DNA of 9,716 nt from an uncultured Nocardioides sp. Lineage in GTDB: Bacteria; Actinomycetota; Actinomycetes; Propionibacteriales; Nocardioidaceae. The DNA is taken from positions 1 to 9,716 of the forward strand of contig NZ_CAMPGZ010000159.1 of assembly GCF_946885725.1 (NCBI RefSeq). Direction: 5' to 3'. Under the pieces are notes generated by a model, which made no database searches, was not told the origin of the DNA, and was given only the letters and a program-made list of their open reading frames with translations. Made by a program: the position numbers and the translations under genes. This document shows, piece by piece, positions 1 to 6,705 of the stretch (position 1 is the first letter of the stretch; each line of letters begins with the position of its first letter).

Positions 1-617
1 ACGACGCCATCCAGAAGGCCAAGAAGTCGTCGGTCCCCAACGACAACATCGACCGCGCCGTCAAGCGCGGCTCCGGAGCCGAGGCGGGCGGCGCCGACTA
101 CCAGACGATCATGTACGAGGGCTACGGCCCCAACGGCGTCGCGATGCTCATCGAGTGCCTCACCGACAACCGCAACCGGGCTGCGATGGAGGTGCGCACC
201 GCCACCAGCCGCAACGGCGGATCGCTCGCCGACCCCGGTTCGGTGTCGTACCTCTTCAACCGCAAGGGCGTCGTCATCGTGCCCAAGGCTCAGGAGGGCA
301 AGGAGATCACCGAGGACGACGTCCTCGAGGCCACGCTCGACGCCGGCGCCGAGGAGGTCAACGACCTCGGCGAGTCCTTCGAGGTGATCAGCGAGGCCAC
401 CGACCTCGTCGCCGTGCGTACGGCGCTGCAGGCCGCCGGCCTCGACTACGACTCGGCGGAGGCGTCGTTCGTCCCGACGATGAACGTCGAGCTCGACGCC
501 GACGCGGCCGGCAAGGTGTTCCGCCTGATCGAGGCGCTCGAGGACCTCGACGACGTACAGAACGTCTACGCCAACTTCGACGTCTCCGACGAGGTCATGG
601 AGAAGCTCGACGCCTGA
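1..617 (+). CDS. yebC: YebC/PmpR family protein, 5'-truncated by the window edge
   Basis: The frame is open from base 3 ([20 protein letters not shown]...) to TGA at 615-617, giving 204 visible residues. Family members are about 240-250 residues long, so roughly 45 N-terminal residues lie outside the window; the ATG at 111 is internal. Visible signatures are the [17 protein letters not shown] helix region, then [20 protein letters not shown] and [18 protein letters not shown], then the acidic domain ending in [16 protein letters not shown]. All are typical of YebC. The family has been described as cytoplasmic DNA-binding regulators (PmpR type) and, for some members, as ribosome-associated translation factors related to mitochondrial TACO1; the sequence does not show which role applies here. 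It lies just upstream of ruvCAB, a common bacterial arrangement. A hairpin and a separate promoter/SOS box follow, so ruvCAB can be expressed independently. Family assignment is very secure. Confidence 0.95.
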   Translation, partial: DAIQKAKKSSVPNDNIDRAVKRGSGAEAGGADYQTIMYEGYGPNGVAMLIECLTDNRNRAAMEVRTATSRNGGSLADPGSVSYLFNRKGVVIVPKAQEGKEITEDDVLEATLDAGAEEVNDLGESFEVISEATDLVAVRTALQAAGLDYDSAEASFVPTMNVELDADAAGKVFRLIEALEDLDDVQNVYANFDVSDEVMEKLDA

Positions 618-649
618 GTGAGCCTCGACGGGCGCCCCCGAGGGGTCAC
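618..649 (+). terminator. hairpin after yebC, possible terminator
   Basis: Immediately after the yebC stop, CCTCG (623-627) pairs with CGAGG (639-643), and outer GTGA (618-621) pairs with TCAC (646-649) across a small internal loop. The loop contains the self-complementary GGGCGCCC. Only a weak TTCT follows instead of a U-tract, as is common in high-GC actinobacteria. Placement between yebC and the ruvC promoter supports a terminator, but folding and function are inferred. Confidence 0.4.
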
Positions 650-700
650 TTCTGGCGCGACACGCCGCCCACGAGGCTGAAGTACTGACTCCTCGCCGGA

Positions 701-706
701 TAGCGT
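701..706 (+). promoter_or_regulatory. candidate -10 element of the ruvCAB promoter
   Basis: TAGCGT fits the actinobacterial TAnnnT -10 pattern and lies directly against the LexA-type palindrome (707-730), 48 bases before the ruvC ATG. No good -35 hexamer lies at 16-18 nt; CTGAAG at 677-682 is the nearest weak candidate. Transcription would start near 713, inside the palindrome, so LexA binding would block polymerase. This is inferred from position and pattern only. Confidence 0.4.
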
Positions 707-730
707 CTGTCCGAACAGGTGTTCGGACAG
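707..730 (+). promoter_or_regulatory. LexA-binding SOS box upstream of ruvC
   Basis: CTGTCCGAACA (707-717) and TGTTCGGACAG (720-730) are exact reverse complements separated by GG. The inner core is CGAAC, four bases (AGGT), then GTTCG at 712-725. It matches the LexA operator known in Gram-positive bacteria, including mycobacteria (CGAAC-N4-GTTCG). It sits between a -10-like TAGCGT and the ruvC ribosome binding site, upstream of genes classically under SOS control. LexA repression relieved by RecA after DNA damage is therefore the expected regulation. The palindrome is read directly; LexA binding is inferred. Confidence 0.9.
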
Positions 731-742
731 AGCCCGGCGACG

Positions 743-750
743 AGAGGTGA
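743..750 (+). promoter_or_regulatory. ribosome binding site that fixes the ruvC start
   Basis: AGAGGTGA lies 4 nt before ATG 755. It favours that start over the in-frame GTG at 719, which falls inside the LexA-type palindrome and would add 12 residues not typical of RuvC. Confidence 0.7.
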
Positions 751-754
751 CCGC

Positions 755-1285
755 ATGCGCGTGCTCGGGATCGACCCGGGGCTGACCCGCTGCGGTCTGG
801 GCGTGGTCGACGGGTCCGTCGGGCGACCGCTGGGGCTCGTCGCGGTCGGGGTGGTCCGGACGCCGGCGAACGCGGCCGTCGCCGACCGGCTCGTGGCGAT
901 CGAGCAGGGGATCGAGGAGTGGCTCGACCTGCACCGGCCCGACGCGGTGGCGGTGGAGCGGGTGTTCAGCCAGCACAACGTCCGCACGGTCATGGGTACG
1001 GCGCAGGCCTCCGGGATCGCCCTGGTCGCCGCCGCCCGCCGCGGGCTCCCGGTCGCGCTGCACACCCCGAGCGAGGTCAAGGCCGCCGTGAGCGGGAGCG
1101 GCCGCGCCGACAAGGCGCAGGTCGGCGCGATGGTGGCCCGCCTGCTCCGCCTCGACGAGACGCCCAAGCCCGCCGACGCCGCCGACGCGCTCGCGCTCGC
1201 CATCTGCCACATCTGGCGCGGAGGCGCCCAGTCCCGCATCGACGCCGCGCTCGCCGCGGCCGGCACCGGAAGGACCCGCCCGTGA
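755..1285 (+). CDS. ruvC: crossover junction endodeoxyribonuclease RuvC
   Basis: RuvC is the Mg2+-dependent Holliday-junction resolvase. As a dimer it nicks two strands of the junction held by RuvAB during recombinational repair in the cytoplasm. The 176-residue protein begins [14 protein letters not shown], the standard RuvC N-terminus, and its length fits the family. The four catalytic acidic residues of the RNase H-like fold are visible: D7 in GIDPG, E68 in VAVERVFS, and D141 and D144 in [27 protein letters not shown] is the conserved helix after E68. ATG 755 is chosen because it has an SD and gives D7 its canonical position. The stop overlaps the ruvA start (GTGA, 1282-1285), indicating translational coupling. 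Transcription is probably controlled by LexA through the palindrome at 707-730. Confidence 0.97.
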   Translation: MRVLGIDPGLTRCGLGVVDGSVGRPLGLVAVGVVRTPANAAVADRLVAIEQGIEEWLDLHRPDAVAVERVFSQHNVRTVMGTAQASGIALVAAARRGLPVALHTPSEVKAAVSGSGRADKAQVGAMVARLLRLDETPKPADAADALALAICHIWRGGAQSRIDAALAAAGTGRTRP

Positions 1286-1914
1286 TCGCCTTCGTCAGCG
1301 GCGAGGTCGCCGCGCTGACGCTCAGCTCCGCCGTCCTCCAGGTCGGCGGGGTCGGCCTCGAGCTCCACTGCACGCCCAACACGCTGGCCACGCTGCGCGT
1401 AGGGGAGCGGGCGACCTTGCCCACCAGCATGGTGGTGCGCGAGGAGTCGCTGACGCTGTTCGGCTTCGTCGACGACGACGAGAAGTCCGTCTTCGAGCTG
1501 CTGCAGACCGCCAGCGGTGTCGGGCCGAAGCTGGCCCAGGCGATGCTCGCGGTGCACAGCCCCGACGAGCTTCGCCGCGCCGTGACGAGCGAGGACGTCA
1601 AGGCGCTCACCACGGTGCCGGGCATCGGCCAGAAGGGCGCCCAGCGCATCATCCTCGAGCTCAAGGACCGCATCGGCGTCCCCACCGGCGTCGCCCCGCA
1701 GCGCGTCGCCGGCACGCCCGCCGCCGACGACGCCTGGCGCGGCCAGGTCCACCAGGGCCTCGTCGGGCTCGGCTGGTCCGCGAAGGAGGCCGACAAGGCG
1801 GTCGAGGCGGTCGCCCCGCAGGCCGCCCAGGCCGCCCAGGCCGCCGAGAGCGGCGACACCCCAGACGTCGGCGCGCTGCTGCGGGCCGCATTGCGCACGC
1901 TGAGCAAGGCCTGA
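1282..1914 (+). CDS. ruvA: Holliday junction branch migration protein RuvA
   Basis: RuvA binds four-way junctions as a tetramer and loads the RuvB motor for branch migration. The 210-residue product starts (V/M)IAFVSGEVA, matching the usual RuvA beginning. The N-terminal OB-fold domain (about 1-62) ends in [16 protein letters not shown]54/E55 there occupy the place of the acidic pin that separates strands at the crossover. Two helix-hairpin-helix motifs follow, SGVGPK (78-83) and PGIGQK (113-118). A Pro/Ala-rich linker (about 131-150) leads to the RuvB-binding C-terminal domain ([20 protein letters not shown]...). GTG 1282 overlaps the ruvC stop and is preceded by GGAAGGA (1268-1274), 7 nt upstream. 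An odd point is a QAA x3 run in domain III encoded by a perfect 9-bp tandem repeat. Confidence 0.97.
   Translation: MIAFVSGEVAALTLSSAVLQVGGVGLELHCTPNTLATLRVGERATLPTSMVVREESLTLFGFVDDDEKSVFELLQTASGVGPKLAQAMLAVHSPDELRRAVTSEDVKALTTVPGIGQKGAQRIILELKDRIGVPTGVAPQRVAGTPAADDAWRGQVHQGLVGLGWSAKEADKAVEAVAPQAAQAAQAAESGDTPDVGALLRAALRTLSKA
1819..1845 (+). repeat. three tandem copies of a 9-bp unit inside ruvA
   Basis: CAGGCCGCC occurs three times without interruption and in frame, encoding QAAQAAQAA in the C-terminal domain of RuvA. Copy-number change by slippage would add or remove three residues without a frameshift. Confidence 0.9.
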
Positions 1915-1915
1915 C

Positions 1916-3013
1916 ATGCCGAGCGAAGAGGACCTCGAGGCCGCCGAGATCGCGTACGCCGACTCGCGTCTCGTCGCCGGCGAGGCGATGCGCGTCGACG
2001 GGGACGACGAACGAGCCGTGGAGGCCGCGCTGCGTCCCCGCACGCTCGCCGAGGTGGTGGGGCAGGAGCGCGTGCGCGAGCAGCTCGCGCTCGTCCTCGA
2101 GGCCGCCCGCGGTCGCGAGCGCGCCCCCGACCACGTGCTGCTCTCCGGACCGCCCGGTCTCGGCAAGACCACGCTCGCGATGATCATCGCCGCCGAGATG
2201 CAGAGCCCGCTGCGGCTCACCTCCGGTCCGGCCATCACCCACGCGGGCGACCTCGCCGCGATCCTCTCGGGCATGAACGACGGCGACGTGCTCTTCGTCG
2301 ACGAGATCCACCGGATGTCGCGTCCGGCCGAGGAGATGCTCTACATGGCGATGGAGGACTTCCGGGTCGACGTCGTCATCGGCAAGGGCCCCGGCGCCAC
2401 CGCGATCCCGCTCGAGATCCCGCCGTTCACGCTCGTCGGCGCCACCACCCGGGCCGGTCTGCTGCCGGGCCCGCTGCGCGACCGGTTCGGCTTCACCGGG
2501 CACCTGGAGTTCTACGAGCCCGCCGAGCTCGAGCTGATCGTGCGTCGGTCCGCCGGCCTGCTCGACGTGCGGCTCACCGACGAGGGAGCGGCCGAGATCG
2601 CCTCCCGCTCCAGGGGTACGCCGCGCATCGCCAACCGGTTGCTGCGCCGGGTGCGCGACTACGCCCAGGTCCGCGCCGACGGGGTCGTCACGCTCGAGGT
2701 GGCCCACCGGGCGCTCGACCTCTACGAGGTGGACCGGTCGGGACTCGACCGGCTCGACCGGGCCGTGCTCGACGCCCTGTGCAGCCGGTTCGGCGGGGGA
2801 CCGGTCGGCGTGAGCACGCTCGCGGTCGCCGTGGGCGAGGAGCGCGAGACCGTCGAGGAGGTCGCCGAACCGTTCCTCGTCCGTTCCGGATTCCTCGCGC
2901 GCACACCCCGCGGCCGCGTCGCGACGCCGCTGGCGTGGCAGCACCTCGGCCTGACCCCGCCGCGTCAGGACGGTTCGGCGTACGCCGAGCAGGTGCTGTT
3001 CGACACGGACTGA
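1916..3013 (+). CDS. ruvB: Holliday junction branch migration ATPase RuvB
   Basis: RuvB is the hexameric AAA+ motor that pumps DNA through the RuvA-bound junction. The 365-residue protein shows Walker A GPPGLGKT (78-85), Walker B VLFVDEIH (125-132), sensor 1 GATTR (175-179), LRDRFG (187-192) with the arginine-finger region, and sensor 2 GTPRIANR (234-241). The C-terminal winged helix runs to about 350 and includes [17 protein letters not shown] and [24 protein letters not shown] (39-50) is the usual entry to the ATPase domain, so about 38 residues precede it, more than in many RuvBs. ATG 1916 lies 1 nt after the ruvA stop and has AAGG 6 nt upstream; ATG 1988 (Met25) is a weaker alternative start. 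As last gene of ruvCAB it should share the SOS-controlled transcript. A hairpin overlaps its stop. Confidence 0.97.
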   Translation: MPSEEDLEAAEIAYADSRLVAGEAMRVDGDDERAVEAALRPRTLAEVVGQERVREQLALVLEAARGRERAPDHVLLSGPPGLGKTTLAMIIAAEMQSPLRLTSGPAITHAGDLAAILSGMNDGDVLFVDEIHRMSRPAEEMLYMAMEDFRVDVVIGKGPGATAIPLEIPPFTLVGATTRAGLLPGPLRDRFGFTGHLEFYEPAELELIVRRSAGLLDVRLTDEGAAEIASRSRGTPRIANRLLRRVRDYAQVRADGVVTLEVAHRALDLYEVDRSGLDRLDRAVLDALCSRFGGGPVGVSTLAVAVGEERETVEEVAEPFLVRSGFLARTPRGRVATPLAWQHLGLTPPRQDGSAYAEQVLFDTD

Positions 3014-3029
3014 CCCCCTCGCTGGGGTC
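3012..3029 (+). terminator. hairpin overlapping the ruvB stop codon
   Basis: GACCCC (3012-3017) pairs perfectly with GGGGTC (3024-3029) around a 6-nt loop CTCGCT, starting within the ruvB TGA. TGCTCGG follows with no U-tract. Position supports termination of ruvCAB, possibly together with the palindrome at 3055-3107. Confidence 0.45.
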
Positions 3030-3054
3030 TGCTCGGGCGTGCTGCCGCCGGGCC

Positions 3055-3107
3055 GGTCCACGATCGGGGAACTCTGCGGGCCGCCCAGGAGTTGCCCGAT
3101 CGTGACC
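3055..3107. repeat. long imperfect palindrome between ruvB and yajC
   Basis: CACGATCGGG (3059-3068) is the exact reverse complement of CCCGATCGTG (3095-3104). After one G-G mismatch, AACTC (3070-3074) pairs with GAGTT (3089-3093), leaving a 14-nt GC-rich loop. Outside, GGTC (3055-3058) can pair with GACC (3104-3107) if one base is bulged. It could be a strong cruciform or RNA hairpin, acting as a bidirectional terminator or a dispersed REP-like intergenic element. No U-tract follows and there is no coding potential. The structure is read directly; its role is unknown. Confidence 0.8.
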
Positions 3108-3149
3108 CGCAGGTTTCCGACCTTGTCGTACCGGTCACACGAGGACGGT

Positions 3150-3155
3150 TAGACT
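3150..3155 (+). promoter_or_regulatory. -10 element of the yajC-secD-secF promoter
   Basis: TAGACT is a near-ideal actinobacterial -10 box, 82 bases before the yajC start. Transcription from about G3161 would give a leader of about 77 nt. No -35 hexamer lies at normal distance: TTGTCG (3123-3128) is 21 nt away. GGACG (3143-3147) and CGTCC (3156-3160) form an inverted repeat around the box. The same hexamer precedes rel in this window. Confidence 0.55.
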
Positions 3156-3237
3156 CGTCCGTCGGCCCGGCCCCGCCTCTCGGAGACTTGCGGGTCCGTG
3201 TTCTGCCCGCGTGCACGCCATCGGCTAGGAGATATTC

Positions 3238-3585
3238 GTGAGTGGTTGGGAGTCCATCCTCCCGTTCGTCCTGATCGTCGTCGTCTTCTGGTTCCTGGTC
3301 GTGCGGCCCGCTCGCAACCAGCAGAAGCGGCTGGCTGCGACGCAGTCCAGCGCCACGGTGGGCACGGAGGTGATGCTCGGCTCGGGCATCTACGGCACGG
3401 TCGTGGGCGTGGGTGACGACACCTTCGACATCCAGGTATCGCCCGGCACGACCATCAAGGTGGCCAAGCAGGCCGTGGTCCGGGTCATCGAGCCGACCGG
3501 CACCGCCGGCGGCACGGGCATCTCGGGCGACGACCTCACCGGCCGCGCCGACGACGACACGCCCTCGTCGGACCAGGACCGCTAG
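3238..3585 (+). CDS. yajC: Sec translocon accessory subunit YajC
   Basis: YajC is a small single-pass membrane protein that associates with SecDF and the SecYEG translocon. The 115-residue product has one N-terminal transmembrane helix (about residues 6-22, SILPFVLIVVVFWFLVV). It is followed by the family signature RPARNQQKR and a cytoplasmic domain with the conserved core VGTEVMLGSGIYGTVVGVGDDTFDIQVSPGTTIKVAKQAVVRVI. The tail (about 87-115) is acidic, Gly/Asp-rich and low in complexity. GTG 3238 is supported by AGGAG (3227-3231) 6 nt upstream and by the helix lying at the very N-terminus. secD follows after 42 nt, so it is probably the first gene of a yajC-secD-secF transcript from the TAGACT promoter. 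Confidence 0.95.
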   Translation: MSGWESILPFVLIVVVFWFLVVRPARNQQKRLAATQSSATVGTEVMLGSGIYGTVVGVGDDTFDIQVSPGTTIKVAKQAVVRVIEPTGTAGGTGISGDDLTGRADDDTPSSDQDR

Positions 3586-3627
3586 GGCATCCGGCCGTCC
3601 CGGCCGCGCACCAAGGAGCAGACTGCA

Positions 3628-5436
3628 GTGGCGAAGAATGCGTCCCGTCCCGGGCGCCGGCTCATCGTGTTCGCGATCCTCATCGCGGCGATGTACGGCG
3701 GTATCGCGCTCGAGGGCGTCTGGACCCCGAAGCTGGGTCTCGACCTCCAGGGCGGCACCCGGATCACCCTCGAGGCCAGCACCTCCACGGGTGAGGAGAT
3801 CACCCCGGAGAAGATGGAGGAGGCCCGCGGCATCATCGACCAGCGGGTCAACGGCCAGGGTGTCGCCGAGGCCGAGGTGGCCGTCCAGGGCAACCGCAAC
3901 ATCGTGGTGGAGATCCCGGGCGAGCGTCGTACCGACCTCGTCGACGACGTCTCCCAGACCGCCCAGCTGCGGTTCCGCCTGGTGGCGCTCGCCGCGCCGG
4001 GGACGCCGACGCCGGAGCCCTCCGAGCAGCCGAGCGGCGACCCGAGCGCCTCACCGTCCGACGACGCGAGCGGGAGCCCGGACGCCAAGCCCAGCGAGAG
4101 CCCGGCTGAGGACCCGTCCGACGAGGCCTCGCCGCGCGGCCGCGCGCTGTCGGGCGGCCTGGTCGCCGCGGACAAGAAGGCCGGCGACAAGAACAACAAG
4201 AAGAACGACGGCAAGAAGAACGACGGCAAGGGCAACGCGGGTGACGAAGAGCAGCCCGCCCCGAGCGACGAGCCGGCGCCCCAGGAGGGTCTGCCCGGCA
4301 CCACCTCCAAGGGCGCTCCCGTCGACCAGCCGCTGAAGTGGCAGGACGATCCCGGCGACGAGTGGATCAAGAAGTTCGGCGAGTTCCAGTGCGGCGACGA
4401 CAAGATGCCCGACGTCCGGGACCAGCCGCTGATCGCCTGTGACGACGAGGGCAACAAGTACCTCCTGTCCGCCTCGATGATCCAGGGCACCCAGCTGACT
4501 GGAGCCGAGGCCGGCATCCCGCAGTCGCAGGTGCAGTGGGTGGTCAGCCTGACCTTCGACAAGACCGCCCGCGAGACCTTCGCCAACGTCACCCGGCAGA
4601 TCGTCAACGCGACCAGCCCGCTGACCGGCCAGCAGAAGCAGTTCGCGATCGTGCTCGACGGCCAGGTGCTCAGCGCCCCGGTCGTCAACGGCGTGATCCC
4701 CAACGGTCGCGCGGAGATCTCCGGTGACTTCAACCAGGAGTCGGCGCAGTCCCTGGCCAACAGCCTGAAGTACGGCGCCCTGCCGCTGACGTTCACGGCG
4801 CCGGTGGTCACCGAGGAGGGCCCGACGCTGGCGTCCGACCAGCTGTCCGCGGGTCTGCTCGCGGGCGGCATCGGCCTCGCGCTGGTGCTGATCTACTGCA
4901 TGTTCTACTACCGCGGCCTCGGCATCGTGGTGGTCGCCTCGCTCGGCGTCGCCGCCGTCGTGACGTACGGCGTGATCCTGGCGATGAGCCAGGCGGTGAA
5001 CTTCACGCTCACGCTGCCCGGCATCGCGGGTCTGATCGTGGGTGTCGGTATCACCGCCGACTCGTTCATCGTCTACTTCGAACGCATCAGGGACGAGATG
5101 CGCGAGGGCAAGTCGATGCGCGTCGCCGTCGAGGTCGGCTGGGTCCGCGCGCGGGCCACCTGTCTGGCGGCCGACGCGGTGTCACTGCTCGCCGCGGTCG
5201 TGCTCTACATCTTCGCCATCGGCGTGGTGAAGGGCTTCGCGTTCGCGCTGGGTATCACCACGCTGATCGACCTCGCGGTCTTCTTCATGTTCACCAAGCC
5301 GATGGTGTCCTGGCTGTCGAAGTTCCACTTCTTCAACTCCGGTCACCCGCTCTCCGGGCTCTCGCCCGAGGCCATCGGCATCGACTACATCGCCGGGGCA
5401 AGCCGCCCGGCCACGACTGGGGGTGCCGCGCGATGA
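3628..5436 (+). CDS. secD: protein translocase subunit SecD
   Basis: SecD, with SecF, uses the proton-motive force to help complete export through SecYEG. The 602-residue RND-family membrane protein has TM1 at about 12-28, the D1 motif GLDLQGG (37-43), and a large extracytoplasmic P1 domain. VLDGQVLSAPVVNGVIPNGRAEISG and SLKYGALPLTF lie before five more helices between about 408 and 575. The TM4 region GVGITADSFIVYFERIRDE (472-490) carries the conserved Asp (D478). About residues 126-236 form a Pro/Ser/Glu/Asp-rich then Lys/Asn-rich low-complexity insertion in P1, absent from E. coli SecD but of a kind known in actinobacterial homologues. C255 and C271 follow it and could form a disulfide outside the membrane. 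GTG 3628 has AAGGAG 9 nt upstream. The stop overlaps secF (ATGA). Confidence 0.97.
   Translation: MAKNASRPGRRLIVFAILIAAMYGGIALEGVWTPKLGLDLQGGTRITLEASTSTGEEITPEKMEEARGIIDQRVNGQGVAEAEVAVQGNRNIVVEIPGERRTDLVDDVSQTAQLRFRLVALAAPGTPTPEPSEQPSGDPSASPSDDASGSPDAKPSESPAEDPSDEASPRGRALSGGLVAADKKAGDKNNKKNDGKKNDGKGNAGDEEQPAPSDEPAPQEGLPGTTSKGAPVDQPLKWQDDPGDEWIKKFGEFQCGDDKMPDVRDQPLIACDDEGNKYLLSASMIQGTQLTGAEAGIPQSQVQWVVSLTFDKTARETFANVTRQIVNATSPLTGQQKQFAIVLDGQVLSAPVVNGVIPNGRAEISGDFNQESAQSLANSLKYGALPLTFTAPVVTEEGPTLASDQLSAGLLAGGIGLALVLIYCMFYYRGLGIVVVASLGVAAVVTYGVILAMSQAVNFTLTLPGIAGLIVGVGITADSFIVYFERIRDEMREGKSMRVAVEVGWVRARATCLAADAVSLLAAVVLYIFAIGVVKGFAFALGITTLIDLAVFFMFTKPMVSWLSKFHFFNSGHPLSGLSPEAIGIDYIAGASRPATTGGAAR
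4198..4227 (+). repeat. two tandem copies of a 15-bp unit inside secD
   Basis: AAGAAGAACGACGGC occurs twice in direct succession, in frame, encoding KKNDG twice within the Lys/Asn-rich part of the SecD low-complexity insertion. It suggests the insertion grows and shrinks by slippage. Confidence 0.9.
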
Positions 5437-6695
5437 GCAAGATGTCTCGTCTCGGTCAGTCTCTGTACGACGGCTCGGTCTCGATCGACTTCGTCGGCAA
5501 GCGCAAGCTCTGGTACGCCATCTCGGTCGTCGTCATCGGCGTCGCGTTCCTGGGCCTGTTCTGGAAGGGCCTCAACCTCGGTATCGAGTTCGAGGGCGGC
5601 GTCGAGTACCGCGTCACGGTCCCGGCGGAGCGGCTCAGCGACGAGCTGGCGATCGAGGTCCGCGAGGCCGTCGCGGCGACCGCCGAGGAGGAGGGGATCG
5701 ACGCCGCCTCCAACCCGGTCGCGAACACCTCCGGCGAGAACACCATCCGCGTTCAGACCGAGCCGCTCACCAACGCGCAGGCGACGGTCATCTCCGAGGC
5801 CATCCAGGAGGCCGCCGACGTCGGCCCCGACGAGATCAGCCAGGACGCCATCGGTGCGACCTGGGGCGCGCAGGTCGCCGACCGCGCGCTGCTCGGCCTC
5901 GGTGTGTTCCTGGTGCTGGTGACGATCTTCATCTGGGCGTACTTCCGCGAGTGGAAGATGTCCGTCGGCGCCCTCGTGGCGCTGTTCCACGACGTGATCA
6001 TCACCGTCGGCGTCTACGCGCTGTCCGGGTTCGAGGTCACCCCCGCGACCGTCACCGGCATCCTGACCATCCTCGGCTTCTCGCTGTACGACACCGTGGT
6101 GGTCTTCGACAAGGTGCGCGAGAACACCAAGAACCTCGCCCGCACCCACCAGACCTACGCCCAGGCCGCGAACCTCGCGGTCAACCAGACCCTGGTGCGC
6201 TCGATCAACACCTCGATCGTGGCGCTGCTCCCGGTCGGCGCGCTGCTGTACGTCGGCGTGGTGACGCTCGGCTCCGGCGCGCTCAAGGACCTGGCCCTGG
6301 CGCTGTTCGTCGGCATGGCCGCGGGTCTGTACTCCTCGGTCTTCATCGCCACCCCGCTGGTCGTCCAGCTCAAGGAGATGGAGCCCGGCATCAAGGCGGG
6401 CGACGCGCGCGCCATCCGGCACAACAAGCGCAAGCAGGTCGACCCCTACGCCTCCGTCCCGGCCTACGCCGATGACATGCCGGTGTACGACGAGCCGGGG
6501 GAGGGCGCGACCGGCGGCGGCGCCGAGCGCGAGCCGGAGCCGGCCACCGAGGGCGCCGGTGTCGGACAGACGCAGCCCAACCGGTCCCGCTACACCGCCG
6601 GCGAGCGGCCGGCCGGCCGACCGGTCGCCCCGTCGGCGGCGGCCAAGCGGGCGCAGCCCCAGCGGAAGCCGCGCTCCCAGCGCGGCAAGAAGTAG
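5433..6695 (+). CDS. secF: protein translocase subunit SecF
   Basis: SecF is the partner of SecD in the proton-driven export complex. The 420-residue protein has TM1 (about 26-44), then GIEFEGG (50-56), the SecF counterpart of the GxDFxGG motif with Glu in place of the more usual Asp. An extracytoplasmic domain runs to about 150, followed by five helices: about 153-172, 177-200, 204-223, 258-280 and 284-312. LGFSLYDTVVVFDKVREN, around 213-230, is a strongly conserved SecF signature. The C-terminal ~105 residues (from about 316) are a hydrophilic Pro/Gly/Glu-rich cytoplasmic tail ending in a basic stretch (KRAQPQRKPRSQRGKK), longer than in E. coli SecF. ATG 5433 overlaps the secD stop, which implies translational coupling and fits equimolar SecD and SecF. 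apt begins 10 nt after its stop. Confidence 0.97.
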   Translation: MSKMSRLGQSLYDGSVSIDFVGKRKLWYAISVVVIGVAFLGLFWKGLNLGIEFEGGVEYRVTVPAERLSDELAIEVREAVAATAEEEGIDAASNPVANTSGENTIRVQTEPLTNAQATVISEAIQEAADVGPDEISQDAIGATWGAQVADRALLGLGVFLVLVTIFIWAYFREWKMSVGALVALFHDVIITVGVYALSGFEVTPATVTGILTILGFSLYDTVVVFDKVRENTKNLARTHQTYAQAANLAVNQTLVRSINTSIVALLPVGALLYVGVVTLGSGALKDLALALFVGMAAGLYSSVFIATPLVVQLKEMEPGIKAGDARAIRHNKRKQVDPYASVPAYADDMPVYDEPGEGATGGGAEREPEPATEGAGVGQTQPNRSRYTAGERPAGRPVAPSAAAKRAQPQRKPRSQRGKK

Positions 6696-6705
6696 GAACG
6701 CTGTT

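Noticed and set aside
672..695. CGAGG/CCTCG inverted repeat with an AGTACT centre upstream of the ruvC -10
   Set aside because: Only five pairs around a 14-nt loop, which is easily found by chance at this GC content.
719..754. In-frame GTG 719 as an upstream start of ruvC
   Set aside because: It lies inside the SOS palindrome, has no ribosome binding site, and would displace the canonical MRVLGIDPG start.
646..3061. Several long minus-strand frames opposite ruvC, ruvA and ruvB (646-2274, 1077-1907, 1661-3061)
   Set aside because: All are antisense to conserved ruv genes, contain no recognisable domain, and overlap one another in different frames.
3211..3228. A five-codon upstream reading frame (GTG CAC GCC ATC GGC TAG) ending on the yajC ribosome binding site
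   Set aside because: No Shine-Dalgarno precedes the GTG and so short a frame is expected by chance; I cannot support it as a leader peptide.
3593..3605. GGCCG-TCC-CGGCC hairpin in the yajC-secD gap
   Set aside because: Five pairs with a 3-nt loop in a GC-rich 42-nt spacer; too weak to call an attenuator or processing site, and secD is expected to be cotranscribed with yajC.
3413..4336. A 307-codon plus-strand frame across the yajC-secD junction
   Set aside because: It is a frame-shifted reading of yajC and the secD insertion, made of Arg/Ser/Pro/Thr runs without a domain.
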